Assembly (NCBI RefSeq): GCF_029914245.1
Contig: NZ_JARYZI010000004.1
Coordinates: forward strand, 186,001 to 250,000
Source: Fusibacter bizertensis
GTDB lineage: Bacteria > Bacillota > Clostridia > Peptostreptococcales > Acidaminobacteraceae
Length of the DNA: 64,000 nt
Direction of reading: 5' to 3'
Positions 1-10,642 of the stretch are shown piece after piece. Both the position numbers and the translations under genes were made by a program. The notes below the pieces were generated by a model, which saw only the letters and a list, made by a program, of their open reading frames with translations, was not told where the DNA came from and did no database searches. Position 1 is the first letter of the stretch. Each line of letters opens with the position of its first letter.

Positions 1-880
1 AGAGACATCGTGTGAATCCTGTTATTAAAACCACCCCATGAGGATATGAGCAAACCACCTAGGAGCATTCCCGAAGAAAAAGCAATCTCAATAGCTGTTA
101 ATCGCCATATGTCGTTCCCAAAACTTCTTGTGACTTGAAGTGGCGTTAACGCAGCTACTGGCGTGATAAAAAAGTGGAAAATCGCAATAAAAATATAAAA
201 ACGTCTAATGTATTCATGCTGTACGACATAGGTTAAGCCAAGTTTCATATCCTCAAGGTAATTTATTTTGCCTTTTTCAAGTGCTTTTGCATGGACAGGT
301 ACACTCAATCTCGTCAAAATCAACACTGCAAAAGCAGCTGTCACCACATCAATCATAAATATAGATTGAAGGGGTGCAAAAGTCATCAACGCACCACTAA
401 CCATTGGTGCAATGAGCATCATAACTGATTGGATACTTGAATTGATGCCGCCTACGCGCATCAACTGATTTTCAGGTACAAACTGCGGGATAAAAGCGTT
501 GACTGCAGGTTGCTGAACTGCTGATCCTATCGCCCTAATTGCAGACATAGCAAACAGCAACCAGATCGATTCATAGCCCATCCAAAATACAATTGCCATC
601 ATCAATGTTGTAAGTGCAATCATACTATCTGATAGCATAATAAGCCATTTTCTATTAAATCGGTCTGCCCATACGCCTGCAAAAGGTGCAAGGAAAAATG
701 TGGGTAAAAACCACATATAATGGAAATTGTCATCATAAAACCAGACTGTGTTTTAATAGTGATATACCACATGATCGCGTATTGAACCAAAGATGTACCA
801 AATAACGAGATATTTTGACTTGTCAAAAAAATTACTGTTTTTCTCTTCCAATTACTTTTCGCTAAGCGCCTTTGATCCAT
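1..880 (-). pseudogene. MFS exporter, frameshifted near its start and cut by the window edge
   Basis: Major facilitator superfamily permease of the MFS_3 drug/macrolide-exporter type. The first frame begins MDQRRLAKSNWKRK at 880 and reads through the first membrane helix. The second frame continues with LPTFFLAPFAGVWADRFNRK, the classic loop 2-3 signature, and stays open to position 1. The break maps to the A5 run at 706-710: one added base would restore a continuous protein. This is either a real frameshift or a homopolymer sequencing error, and I cannot tell which. It lies about 100 bp downstream of lacI on the same strand, so it may end the galactoside operon, but an exporter there need not act on sugars. 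The start is uncertain because only a weak GGTGG precedes it. Confidence 0.75.
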
Positions 881-980
881 TTTGCCACCACCGTTCTTAT
901 CTAATTTTTTATTGATACCCATTTTCATTTGAGAAACACGCAAAAAAAAGACCAGCTTAATCCAGTCTTTTCTACATTTT

Positions 981-2006
<1,026 letters not shown>

Positions 2007-2020
2007 TCACCTACTTAATG

Positions 2021-2040
2021 TTTAGTAAATCTTTTATTCA
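2021..2040. promoter_or_regulatory. Candidate LacI-family operator upstream of lacI
   Basis: The sequence TTTAGTAAATCTTTTATTCA, 18 bp before the lacI start, closely matches the two motifs before the binding-protein gene (10029-10050 and 10064-10084). Consensus TTTASTAAATMTTTTA. On the minus strand it lies just downstream of a TATAAT-like box, a position suited to repression. Binding by the neighbouring LacI protein is inferred. Confidence 0.55.
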
Positions 2041-2094
2041 TTATATCATAACTTTGTTTATTAATTACAAGTCAAATTGGCATTTAATAGAAAA

Positions 2095-2131
2095 ATGACG
2101 CTGATAAACTTGGGGAATCGACCAACGTCAT
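2095..2131 (-). terminator. Possible terminator after the GH63-like gene
   Basis: On the minus strand ATGACG-TTGG pairs imperfectly with CCAA and CGTCAT and is followed by ATTTTTCT. It lies 20 bp past the stop of the gene ending at 2152. The stem is interrupted, so it may only partly terminate before lacI. Confidence 0.4.
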
Positions 2132-2151
2132 AATCTAAAATGCACTCTATA

Positions 2152-3873
2152 TCAATTCTCAGTACACGTTAATAATACAAATACAGATGCTGTCCACGCA
2201 AATCCCGTGTCAACAAGTCCTTCGCCAGTGAATGGGTCAAAATTCTCAGCAAAACCACCTTTGATAATGCAATTAATAAACTTTTCTTTTATGCGGTTTG
2301 CCCATACTTGTTCACCATTTAAGTGCAGTGCATCAATCATCAAATAAGTTGTTGGTGCCCAAATTGGTCCTCGCCAATAACCGTTATATTTATAATATTG
2401 ACTATTAGGCATCTCAGTAGCGAAGCCAAACGGCGTTTCAAAATCTATTAAATCTTCTTTGAGTTTATCCACTATTTTTTCAGGAAGAGCTTTTGAAAGT
2501 AACAATGGTAAAAGACGCTGTAAGGTACTCTCCATGGGGATTACTTTCTTTTCTGGCCACTTGATTGCCACAAACTGCTCACCATTCCAAAGATGTAGCA
2601 TCATCGCTTTGTATAGTTTGTTATAGATAACTTGCCAGTGCTCTAAGTCCTTTTGAGTCTTTGCATAATCAATCAAAAACTGAATTTGTAGCAAAAGGAA
2701 AGTTGTCAAATCTGGTGTGATCACTGGAACGCCTTCGCTAAAGAAAGTGCCATTATCCCATCCTGAATCATTGCCATGTGTATAATATGGCAGACCTAAA
2801 TCACTCATTCTATGGTTCAACCAGTAATTTACCTGCTTCTCAGCCATTTGATATATGCGTTTAAGTGATGACTCTTTTTTAAAAGATCCATCTTTTTGAA
2901 TCATCCAGTTATAGCACCACCCTAGTAAAGGCGGCTTATTGCAACTATAGGATGCATAGCGATCGTTTGAATAGTCTGGGAATGCACCTTCTGGTGATTG
3001 CAATTTTTCGAAGATTATTAGCTGCTCTAAAGCTGCTTTTCTAGATGCTGTTAATAAACCCATTGCACTAAAAAAGTTATCCCAGCTCCAAATATTCGTC
3101 ATCCAATTTTTCGTCATATAAAGTGCTGGATAGCTTAATTTTCCCTCTGCCTTTACAAAATTCTGCCATAGGATATGAGCAGCTTCTTCAACTCTCGCCT
3201 CTAAAATAGACAGCATAGTATTCATAGGTATCTTACTCTTTATTTTGAATCTTTTGGACCAACCTGCGTATTTTTGATGCATGCGTTTTTCACAAGATTC
3301 AAAAGTGTCAATTGCAAATGGTTTTTCACCTTCAGCAACGCGATAGGTGACAAATCGCCACTCATCCTCCTCGCCTAGATCAATTTTTATCTCTTTGTTA
3401 CCGATCTCAAGCCAATTGGCTGTTACATTGCCGTTGCCACTTAATTTGTGTATGCCAACTTTAACCTCTTTAAAGTAGCTTGTGAACTCCCAGTTTAAAA
3501 GATTAAGCTCTGCTATCGTGTTGTATTTATGATTTACAGCTACCATAGAGATACGTAGATTTGCTTCAAATGTGCGCACTCTAAATGAATCTTCATCCTC
3601 AAATGTAATTTCAAAGGCACGTTTTTCAAATCGATATCCAGTCAATAAACTAGGTTTAACTTCAAATTTGATTTCATCAACTTCTAATCTACGACAAACG
3701 CCGTCTTTCCTTATATCCTGAAATTCAAACTCAAATAAACAACCTGGATCTAAATCTCCACCTCGGATATCTCTCATGTAAAAATGCGCTTTATTTTCAT
3801 TCTTTAGAATCGAAAATACGGTATATGAACCTCTCGTGCTAAATGGAATCTTAATCAAGTCTATCGCATTCAT
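2152..3873 (-). CDS. MGH1/GH63-type glycoside hydrolase
   Basis: A 573-residue, probably cytoplasmic enzyme with no signal peptide. Residues about 1-200 form a beta-rich N-terminal region. Residues about 210-570 resemble the (alpha/alpha)6 barrel of GH63/GH37-like MGH1 hydrolases, with WSWDNFF, GWDNGTFF, YWRGPIWAPTTY and a C-terminal ENFDPFTGEG block. Family members cleave alpha-glucosides, mannosylglycerate or glucosylglycerate; the substrate here is unknown. I chose the ATG at 3873 because AAAGGG lies 8 bp upstream; an in-frame GTG at 3894 lacks a site. It follows lacZ closely, so it probably processes a sugar brought in by the same ABC transporter. Confidence 0.82.
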   Translation of the reverse strand: MNAIDLIKIPFSTRGSYTVFSILKNENKAHFYMRDIRGGDLDPGCLFEFEFQDIRKDGVCRRLEVDEIKFEVKPSLLTGYRFEKRAFEITFEDEDSFRVRTFEANLRISMVAVNHKYNTIAELNLLNWEFTSYFKEVKVGIHKLSGNGNVTANWLEIGNKEIKIDLGEEDEWRFVTYRVAEGEKPFAIDTFESCEKRMHQKYAGWSKRFKIKSKIPMNTMLSILEARVEEAAHILWQNFVKAEGKLSYPALYMTKNWMTNIWSWDNFFSAMGLLTASRKAALEQLIIFEKLQSPEGAFPDYSNDRYASYSCNKPPLLGWCYNWMIQKDGSFKKESSLKRIYQMAEKQVNYWLNHRMSDLGLPYYTHGNDSGWDNGTFFSEGVPVITPDLTTFLLLQIQFLIDYAKTQKDLEHWQVIYNKLYKAMMLHLWNGEQFVAIKWPEKKVIPMESTLQRLLPLLLSKALPEKIVDKLKEDLIDFETPFGFATEMPNSQYYKYNGYWRGPIWAPTTYLMIDALHLNGEQVWANRIKEKFINCIIKGGFAENFDPFTGEGLVDTGFAWTASVFVLLTCTEN

Positions 3874-3915
3874 CAAACATACCCTTTCTATCACTTACGA
3901 TTTCAGTTCTTAAAA

Positions 3916-6900
3916 CTACCTTTGTTTAATGTGCCATGTGTAACCAAATTCGAAATCAACAGGTTTAAGTTTATGCTCAGGTGATGGCTCAGGACCACAG
4001 CTATTGCTACCAAGCCCATTAACTTTATAATCGAGATGTAAAAAACACCCCTCTTCCTTAAGCACATTCATATGTTTAGCTTGTTCAATATGTCCATCAC
4101 TATAAGGTCTTATCGCAAAATGAGAACCCTTTTTCATGTCGATACAAAACGTGTAAGCATCATAGCACAACTCAATTTCTGTAACTTCACTACGGTTTCC
4201 GTTTTCTTGAGGATAAGGATAATGTGTAAACATCTCTTCCATGATTAATTCATGGATGCCTAGCCAAGCAGCACTTTGACTGTCTGGGTAATTTTCCAAA
4301 GGTCCAAGTCCATTGTATTTCACTGATTCTGGTGAAATGGCAAGACTTGAAACACTTCCAATCTTTGGTATAGAAGATTGATATACTCTTTTAGGATCTT
4401 TAAACTGTCCATAAAAATCAAATTCAATCGTTCCTTCAGTTCGAATACAAATATGCTGTCTAATTTTATAGTACCATGTCTGATTTGGAGCGCCTACTAT
4501 GAAATTGATCTTTATTAGTACTGCGCCACTTTCAGTCTCTCTCTCCCATCCAAATGATTCTGGGTAACTTTTCAATAAATGAAGTGAATACTGATCCATC
4601 CAAACGCGTTTCACATACATATCATTGTCTATAGGCGCGCGCCAAAAGTTAATCTCTGGACCATTTTTGATAAATTCAACGCCATGGACATTATACGAAG
4701 TTAGCAGACCCTCTATTTTATCAAATTTTACAGAAAAACTATTTTGTGCATCTTTAATTTCAAGGGATTCATGCGTTTCAGTCGTTAGAAGTCTGTTTTT
4801 ACTTTGAAGAAATTGTTCTTCCCTAAAGATTTTCAACTCAATATCCTCAGGCGAAATAATTTGGTGTGAAGTAATTTCATACTTTTCATTTCTATCGTTT
4901 CTTTCATTTCTTTCATCATACGCTCTGAGCATTGCCCCTTTATGCCTAGCAGCCATGTCCGCAGGTATGAATGCTTCAAATTTCAATTTATCCTCTGGAT
5001 ATGTTTTGAGTTCATCTGAGGCTAATACGAGGATTACCTTTTCTTTCGGCATCATGTTGTGAAGTTTAAACTTGAATCCGCTTTTTCTACCTGTAATTGT
5101 AAAGCAGACATGATCAAGTGTAATATGATCATAATCATTTTCAACTGTGATGTATTGTGTTTTAGTTTCTGCTTCATAAAACGACTCTATCCAAATTGGC
5201 GAATACACTTTTCTCACTTCTGCAAGTGCTGGAGAGGGCGTTCTGTCTGGAAATAAAAGTCCATCGCAGTTGAAATTACCATTATGAGGTGCATCCCCAT
5301 AGTCCCCACCATACTTATAAAACACTCGACCTTCTTCATCATAGCTTCTAATACCATGATCGATCCATTCCCATATAAAACCACCATTTAAGCGTGGATA
5401 CTTTCTAAAGAGTTGCTGATATTCCTTGAGGCCACCAGGACCGTTACCCATTGCATGTGCATACTCACAAAGCAAATGAGGTTTCGTCCCATCGGTTGAT
5501 TTTCCTATTTCTTCTAATCGCTCAAGTCTTGTGTACATCGTACTATATACATCACAGACTTCAACGTCACGATCACCTTCATAATGTATCAATCTGGTGT
5601 GATCTATAGCGCGAATCTCTTCAGCCATGGCTATAAAGTTTCTCCCAAATTCAGATTCGTTTCCAAGCGACCACATGATAATGCATGGCCTATTAATATC
5701 TCGCTTAACAAGTCGGACAGCTCTGTCAACATACGCCTCAGTCCAAGTTGAATCATCTGTAATCCAGTCGTAACGGCCAGTAAGTTCAAATCCGTGACAT
5801 TCAAGATCCGCTTCACTGATGACGTACAATCCTATTTCATCACATAAGGCGTAAAATTCAGGTGAGTTGGGATAATGTGCTGTTCTAACTGCATTCATAT
5901 GGTTACTTTTCATAAGTTCAAGATCAAACCGCATATCTTCTAGAGAAACAGTTCTACCTGTATCACAGTTAAAATCGTGACGGTTGACACCCTTAAAATG
6001 AATCGGCATTCCATTTATCAAAATCTGATTTGCATGCACTTTAATTTCACGTATGCCTATTCGATCTTGAACACTGTGCATTAAATCACCTTTATAATAG
6101 AGGTTAAGGTTTAAATCATATAAAAATGGCGTTTCTGCAGTCCAAAGTTTTGGCATTTCTAATTGAAGTTCTAACCCATGTACCCCTTGAGAAGTGCTGA
6201 CCTTTATTTTCTTTCCAACGACTATCTCATCACGATAACATAATTGCGCTTCAATTTCATAAGAATCATCTTCGATTTTACGGTTTATATGTGAAACGTT
6301 TATGGCTATACTCGCTAATTGATTATGTTTAGATAATTTTGTGATAGTGCTAAAATCCTCGATGCGGTCTTTGGGGAGTATTAACCACTCTACACTTCTA
6401 AAAATGCCACTTAACCACCACATATCTTGATCTTCTAGATAGGTGCCAATGCTCCATTTTTTAACAATAACGCGTATCGTATTTTCGCCTGAGTTTAAAA
6501 ACTGGGTTATGTCAAATTCAGTTGTATATCTAGAACCAGTACTATCTCCTACTAACTTAGCATTAATCCAAAGTTCAAACGCACTGTCCACACCATGAAA
6601 TCTTATTCTATGCGCTTTACGAGAATCTAGATCTATTTCATTTACATCTAGGGTACGTTCATATACGCCTGTTGGGTTTTTTGCCGGTACATAGGGTGGC
6701 AGAAGTGGAAATTGATAGTACAAGTCCGTATAATGCATCTGATCATAGCCCTCGAGCTGCCAGCAAGATGGTACTTTTATCTCATGCCAAAAATCTATAA
6801 TTTCAGGAATTCGGGCTGGCGCATCAAAGTAACGAAAGCGCCACATACCATCTAAAGAAAACACATTTTCATGCTTGCTCTTAAAGTAGGCTCTGGATTC

Positions 6901-6933
6901 AATTCGATTGTGCATGAGGTGTAATTTTTCCAT
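3916..6933 (-). CDS. lacZ: Beta-galactosidase, GH2 family (LacZ type)
   Basis: A 1005-residue enzyme of full LacZ length that hydrolyses terminal beta-galactosides in the cytoplasm. Domain order is sugar-binding jelly roll (about 1-200), immunoglobulin-like domain, TIM barrel (about 300-600), then the C-terminal beta-galactosidase small-chain domain (about 720-1000). The acid/base Glu lies in MWSLGNESEFGRN and the nucleophile Glu in LLCEYAHAMGNG; the NRHD motif of the barrel is also present. GGAG precedes the ATG. It sits 12 bp downstream of an ABC permease gene, so import and hydrolysis are co-transcribed. There is no export signal. A charged Arg/Asn/Asp/Glu repeat near residues 665-680 is an insertion-like linker. 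Confidence 0.95.
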   Translation of the reverse strand: MEKLHLMHNRIESRAYFKSKHENVFSLDGMWRFRYFDAPARIPEIIDFWHEIKVPSCWQLEGYDQMHYTDLYYQFPLLPPYVPAKNPTGVYERTLDVNEIDLDSRKAHRIRFHGVDSAFELWINAKLVGDSTGSRYTTEFDITQFLNSGENTIRVIVKKWSIGTYLEDQDMWWLSGIFRSVEWLILPKDRIEDFSTITKLSKHNQLASIAINVSHINRKIEDDSYEIEAQLCYRDEIVVGKKIKVSTSQGVHGLELQLEMPKLWTAETPFLYDLNLNLYYKGDLMHSVQDRIGIREIKVHANQILINGMPIHFKGVNRHDFNCDTGRTVSLEDMRFDLELMKSNHMNAVRTAHYPNSPEFYALCDEIGLYVISEADLECHGFELTGRYDWITDDSTWTEAYVDRAVRLVKRDINRPCIIMWSLGNESEFGRNFIAMAEEIRAIDHTRLIHYEGDRDVEVCDVYSTMYTRLERLEEIGKSTDGTKPHLLCEYAHAMGNGPGGLKEYQQLFRKYPRLNGGFIWEWIDHGIRSYDEEGRVFYKYGGDYGDAPHNGNFNCDGLLFPDRTPSPALAEVRKVYSPIWIESFYEAETKTQYITVENDYDHITLDHVCFTITGRKSGFKFKLHNMMPKEKVILVLASDELKTYPEDKLKFEAFIPADMAARHKGAMLRAYDERNERNDRNEKYEITSHQIISPEDIELKIFREEQFLQSKNRLLTTETHESLEIKDAQNSFSVKFDKIEGLLTSYNVHGVEFIKNGPEINFWRAPIDNDMYVKRVWMDQYSLHLLKSYPESFGWERETESGAVLIKINFIVGAPNQTWYYKIRQHICIRTEGTIEFDFYGQFKDPKRVYQSSIPKIGSVSSLAISPESVKYNGLGPLENYPDSQSAAWLGIHELIMEEMFTHYPYPQENGNRSEVTEIELCYDAYTFCIDMKKGSHFAIRPYSDGHIEQAKHMNVLKEEGCFLHLDYKVNGLGSNSCGPEPSPEHKLKPVDFEFGYTWHIKQR

Positions 6934-6945
6934 ATTATAAACTCC

Positions 6946-7770
6946 TTACTTAATACCAGTAGTAGATATACCTTCAATGATTTGTTTCTGAGCAAAGAAG
7001 AAACCGATCAATGGTGGGATACAAATGATTGAAGTGATCGCCATAATCGCAGACATATTGACATCGCCAACACCTTTAAACTGTGCTAAACCAAGTGTTA
7101 AAGTATATTTTGATTGATCATTTAAGAAAATCAATGGACCAAGATAATCATTCCAAACTGAAAGTGTATTAAATACTGCAATTAAAACCAGTGTCGGCTT
7201 AACCAATGGCATATAGATTTTATAGTAAATTTGAAAATGGTTGGCACCATCCAAAAGCGCTGCTTCTTCAAGCTCTTTTGGTATATTCAACAAAAATTGT
7301 CTGAGTAAAAATATATAAAATGGCGAACCAAACCACGCAGGAATAATAAGCGGTTTGAGTGTATTGATCCATCCAAAAGCATTAAATTCCATATACATCG
7401 GGATCATAGTTACATCCCATGGGATCATCATCGTTGCCAGCAAGATGATGAATAGCACATCTCTCCCTTTAAAATTAAAGCGTGCAAATCCATATGCAAC
7501 CAATGAACAGGATATAAGTTGCCCAATTGTCGTTCCAATTACTACTGTTAGTGAATTAAAAAAATATTGCGTAAAAGGCTGGGAAGTCCAAGATTTAATG
7601 AAATTAACCAAGCTAAAACTCGATGGAATCCAAACGGGTGGGTAAGCATGTAATTCAGCTTCTGCTTTAAAAGCAGACGTCACTGTCCAGAAAAAAGGAA
7701 ATAAGAACAAAAGCGAAAACAAGATCAGTAGTACATATATTGGCAATTTACGGATAAATGTTTGCTTCAC
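6946..7770 (-). CDS. ABC sugar permease, MalG type
   Basis: A 274-residue inner-membrane subunit of a carbohydrate-uptake (CUT1) ABC transporter. An N-terminal helix (about 12-32) is followed by the BPD_transp_1 core with five more predicted helices. The EAA loop that docks the ATPase reads ELEEAALLDGANHFQIYYKI. It partners with the permease upstream and the lipoprotein at the head of the operon. No ATPase gene is present, as is usual for CUT1 systems that share a MsiK/MsmX-type ATPase encoded elsewhere. Confidence 0.93.
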   Translation of the reverse strand: MKQTFIRKLPIYVLLILFSLLFLFPFFWTVTSAFKAEAELHAYPPVWIPSSFSLVNFIKSWTSQPFTQYFFNSLTVVIGTTIGQLISCSLVAYGFARFNFKGRDVLFIILLATMMIPWDVTMIPMYMEFNAFGWINTLKPLIIPAWFGSPFYIFLLRQFLLNIPKELEEAALLDGANHFQIYYKIYMPLVKPTLVLIAVFNTLSVWNDYLGPLIFLNDQSKYTLTLGLAQFKGVGDVNMSAIMAITSIICIPPLIGFFFAQKQIIEGISTTGIK

Positions 7771-7782
7771 GGTTTGGCCTCC

Positions 7783-8691
7783 TTATTTTTTGACTTCTGA
7801 CTCATAATAAACCCATAAAGAAGATGATTTAAATACGAGTAGAGAGAGTGTCAGTATGATGAAGAACATAATCCAAGCATTTGCAGAGGCATAACCCATC
7901 TCGAAGTGCTTAAATGCATTGTTATAAACATACATCGCATAAAAATATGTGGAATTCGACGGTCCACCTTTGGTCATCAAAAGTGCTAAAGTCAATTGTT
8001 GGAACGCCGCAATAATTGTCATTATTAAGTTGAATAATAAAGCTGGAGTAATCAGTGGTAAGGTAATTTTATAAAACCTTTGAAGTGAATTGGCGCCGTC
8101 AATCATAGATGCTTCATAATAATCTTTGGGAATTTCACGAAGTGCGCCGAGAAAAATGAGTACCATTGTACCTTGTCCCCATAAGCTTGCAATCACCATG
8201 GCGATTAATGACCATTTAGGGTCTCCAAGCCAGTTCGGACCGGCAATTCCAATAAGTGATAATAAGTAATTGATGACGCCATATTTAAAGTCGAATATCC
8301 AGATCCATATCATGGATAAAGCGACACCTGATATTACGGATGGTAAATAAAATACTGTTTTAAAAAAGGACTGTCCTTTAATCTTTTGATTAAGCAATAA
8401 AGCAAGTCCAAGTGCAATACCCATGTAAAGGGGTACAAAAATAATTGCAAATTTTACGGTGATGAAAAGACTATGTGTGAACATCTTATCTTTGGTAAAC
8501 ATCCTAATATAATTTCCAAAACCTACAAAGGTTGGCTGTCCTACTATTGGCCAGTCAAAAAAGCTAATAATCAATGAGAATATCAATGGTCCTATTGTAA
8601 AGATAAGAAATCCCAAAATCCATGGCATGATGAACAAATATGGAATGATCTCTTTTTTTAGTTTTATTTTGCCTAATTTTTTTGCCATCAT
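7783..8691 (-). CDS. ABC sugar permease, MalF type
   Basis: A 302-residue CUT1 permease with six predicted helices. The EAA loop, about residues 190-210, reads YYEASMIDGANSLQRFYKI. It forms a heterodimer with the MalG-type product 12 bp downstream. Translation may begin at 8691 or at the adjacent ATG at 8688; GGGAG spacing slightly favours the second. A stem-loop (8711-8733) separates it from the binding-protein gene and probably lowers permease expression relative to that gene. Confidence 0.93.
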   Translation of the reverse strand: MMAKKLGKIKLKKEIIPYLFIMPWILGFLIFTIGPLIFSLIISFFDWPIVGQPTFVGFGNYIRMFTKDKMFTHSLFITVKFAIIFVPLYMGIALGLALLLNQKIKGQSFFKTVFYLPSVISGVALSMIWIWIFDFKYGVINYLLSLIGIAGPNWLGDPKWSLIAMVIASLWGQGTMVLIFLGALREIPKDYYEASMIDGANSLQRFYKITLPLITPALLFNLIMTIIAAFQQLTLALLMTKGGPSNSTYFYAMYVYNNAFKHFEMGYASANAWIMFFIILTLSLLVFKSSSLWVYYESEVKK

Positions 8692-8710
8692 TTTCTCCCT
8701 TTATAAGCCT

Positions 8711-8733
8711 AGGTGACTGATATACAGTCACCT
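8711..8733 (-). other. Intercistronic stem-loop between binding protein and permease
   Basis: AGGTGACTG and CAGTCACCT pair around a 5-base loop. On the transcribed minus strand no T-run follows, so this is less likely a terminator than an mRNA-stabilising hairpin of the kind found after malE-like genes. It would favour excess binding protein. Confidence 0.6.
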
Positions 8734-8747
8734 TTTTGGCTTTAAAC

Positions 8748-9983
8748 TTATTCTAAAAACTGCGCTGATTCAGATACTGCTTCATCTAAAATTGCTTTTA
8801 CATCAACCGGTTCTCCATTGACAGAATCAACAAACACCTTTTCAATTGCATAAAGCATTTTCTCAGAAATTTTACTGTATTGTGAATTGAGCAAGAATGC
8901 AGGCGTGTGTGCTGCAGCCGTTTCTAACATGTCATAAAAAGGTTTGTATAATGGATCACTTGTATAGTTTAATTCTTCAGATACACTTTTTAGTACAGGC
9001 AAATCAATTTTTGCACGCATTTTTACTGCTTCTGGAGAAGTATAAAATTTAATAAATTCCCAAGCTAAATCTTTGTTTTTAGAGTCTTTTGCCATACATA
9101 ACGCAGAAGAGTTGATGACACTTGAAGCTTCCTTAGCTTTTGGAAGTGCTATAATACCTAAATTCTCAGCTCCAATACTTTCGATATGGCGCTCAAGTGG
9201 CCAGATTCCACTTTCTTGCATAGCGACATTTCCACCTCTAAATGCATTACTTACACTATCCTGTGCACCTAGAGCAGAACCCTCTTTCACCATATCAGAG
9301 AACATTTGCATCATTGCAACTGCTTCTGGACTATTGAAATAACCATCCATCATCTTTCCATCGTTAGATAGATATGAAGTGCCAAAGCTCCAATAATACT
9401 GTTCAAAATCGTATGGATCTGGGCTTGTTGAGAAAGCAAATCCATACACATCATCGCCAAGAGCTGAAAGGGCAATTGCTTTTTCTCTTAGATCATCCCA
9501 TGTCCAACCTTCTTCTGGATAAGCAACTCCTGCTTTATCAAAAAGTGATTTATTGTAATACACAACATGTGAAGTATAACCAACTGGCATTCCTAAAACT
9601 TTGTCATCCATCGTACTGTAATTCAAAATACCAGGATAGAGATCATTCATTAATGTTTTAAAACTTTCATCAGAATCCATGTAACTATTCAAAGTTTCAA
9701 GCGATGCTTGATAAGTAGGAAAGTCCCACATATACATAACATCAGGTGCGTTTTTTGCGCCAAAACCAGCTGCGATCTTCTGATCGTAACCGTCTCCATA
9801 GCCTTCTACCTGCACTTTAACGCCTGGGTTTAACTCTTCAAAACGTTTGGCAATTTGTTTTTGAACTTCTAAAGTATCTTCTGAATCCCATGTTGCAAAT
9901 CGTAAAGTCTTAGTATCCTCTTTGGCACATCCCATTAAACCAAATATGAGGATAAACACTAATAACAAACCAAGTTTCTTCAT
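8748..9983 (-). CDS. Sugar ABC transporter substrate-binding lipoprotein
   Basis: A 411-residue extracellular sugar-binding protein of family 1 (SBP_bac_1). The signal peptide ends in the lipobox LMGC (Cys19), so the mature protein is membrane-anchored. The rest is a two-lobed binding fold with typical YYNKSLFDKAGV, GWTWDDL and MQESGIWP segments. It is the first gene of the galactoside operon and probably sets transporter specificity, inferred to be a beta-galactoside because lacZ is co-transcribed. Two operator-like motifs lie 46 and 81 bp upstream of the start. GGGAG precedes the ATG. Confidence 0.94.
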   Translation of the reverse strand: MKKLGLLLVFILIFGLMGCAKEDTKTLRFATWDSEDTLEVQKQIAKRFEELNPGVKVQVEGYGDGYDQKIAAGFGAKNAPDVMYMWDFPTYQASLETLNSYMDSDESFKTLMNDLYPGILNYSTMDDKVLGMPVGYTSHVVYYNKSLFDKAGVAYPEEGWTWDDLREKAIALSALGDDVYGFAFSTSPDPYDFEQYYWSFGTSYLSNDGKMMDGYFNSPEAVAMMQMFSDMVKEGSALGAQDSVSNAFRGGNVAMQESGIWPLERHIESIGAENLGIIALPKAKEASSVINSSALCMAKDSKNKDLAWEFIKFYTSPEAVKMRAKIDLPVLKSVSEELNYTSDPLYKPFYDMLETAAAHTPAFLLNSQYSKISEKMLYAIEKVFVDSVNGEPVDVKAILDEAVSESAQFLE

Positions 9984-10028
9984 AAAAGCACTCCCTTCAA
10001 AACATTAGTATTGTGTTGATGAAATCAG

Positions 10029-10050
10029 TTTACTAAATCTTTTACTAAAT
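10029..10050. promoter_or_regulatory. Candidate LacI-family operator, proximal copy
   Basis: TTTACTAAATCTTTTACTAA starts here, 46 bp upstream of the binding-protein gene. It shares the core TAAATCTTTTA with the motif before lacI at 2021-2040. Two copies 35 bp apart suggest cooperative binding. The link to the local LacI protein is inferred. Confidence 0.6.
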
Positions 10051-10063
10051 GTCAATGATGTAA

Positions 10064-10084
10064 TTTAGTAAATATTTTATCTAA
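10064..10084. promoter_or_regulatory. Candidate LacI-family operator, distal copy
   Basis: TTTAGTAAATATTTTATCTA is an imperfect palindrome (TTAG...CTAA outer arms). It is the second copy before the galactoside operon and matches the lacI-proximal motif in its first 9 bases. Confidence 0.6.
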
Positions 10085-10132
10085 TCTTTAAATGGATTAA
10101 TATCTACTCAATTAATTATGAAAATAAAAAAA

Positions 10133-10170
10133 AATTGGAAAAGACCACTCGAAAGTGATCTTTTCCAATT
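10133..10170 (-). terminator. Rho-independent terminator of the thiol-module operon
   Basis: AATTGGAAAAGA and TCTTTTCCAATT pair around a short CACT/AGTG-closed loop. On the minus strand the stem runs into a long T-run. It lies about 100 bp past the glyoxalase-fold gene and separates it from the galactoside operon. The 100 bp between are AT-rich with nothing else recognisable. Confidence 0.85.
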
Positions 10171-10271
10171 TTATATATTGTGCTATATTCTCAACATTTA
10201 CATTTACATATATATATTCATATTTTTATTATTTTTGCTTCTATCTAGGTTGATCCTTACTTAAGAAGTTC

Positions 10272-10640
10272 TTAAGCCTTTCTCATATCCTCAACAAATT
10301 GTACATTCACGCCATTTGGGTCTTTCACCATGAAAAACTGAAGATTTGGATTTGGAGAAATCATACCTGTTACAGTAGCACCAGATGCGATCAAAGATTC
10401 TCTAAGCTTATTTGCATCTTCAGTTGAAAAACCTATTGAAAAGCCTTCATAGTTTCCAGGTAATTGCTCACCTTCATTATACATCAGTTCAATTTCAGTT
10501 TCACCTACACCTAAAAACACAAGTTCAGTACTTGGTGAAGGCGAAAACCTTCTTCTTAGTTCTAAGCCTACTATCTCTTGATAGAACTTAATAGATGCTT
10601 CAATATTCTTTACGTGAATCGTCGTCCATAAATAACTCAT
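10272..10640 (-). CDS. VOC (glyoxalase/bleomycin-resistance fold) protein
   Basis: A 122-residue single-domain vicinal-oxygen-chelate protein with two beta-alpha-beta-beta-beta units. WTTIHVKNIEASIKFYQEIV is the first strand-helix and FFMVKDPNGVNVQFVE the last strand with its metal-site Glu. Close relatives include lactoylglutathione lyases and thiol-dependent detoxification enzymes. It starts 3 bp after the ATP-grasp gene, so it is translated from the same operon. Given the peptide-ligase partners, it may act on a thiol adduct such as a methylglyoxal hemithioacetal, but that is inference. A generic resistance or epimerase role is equally possible. Confidence 0.85.
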   Translation of the reverse strand: MSYLWTTIHVKNIEASIKFYQEIVGLELRRRFSPSPSTELVFLGVGETEIELMYNEGEQLPGNYEGFSIGFSTEDANKLRESLIASGATVTGMISPNPNLQFFMVKDPNGVNVQFVEDMRKA

Positions 10641-10642
10641 CT

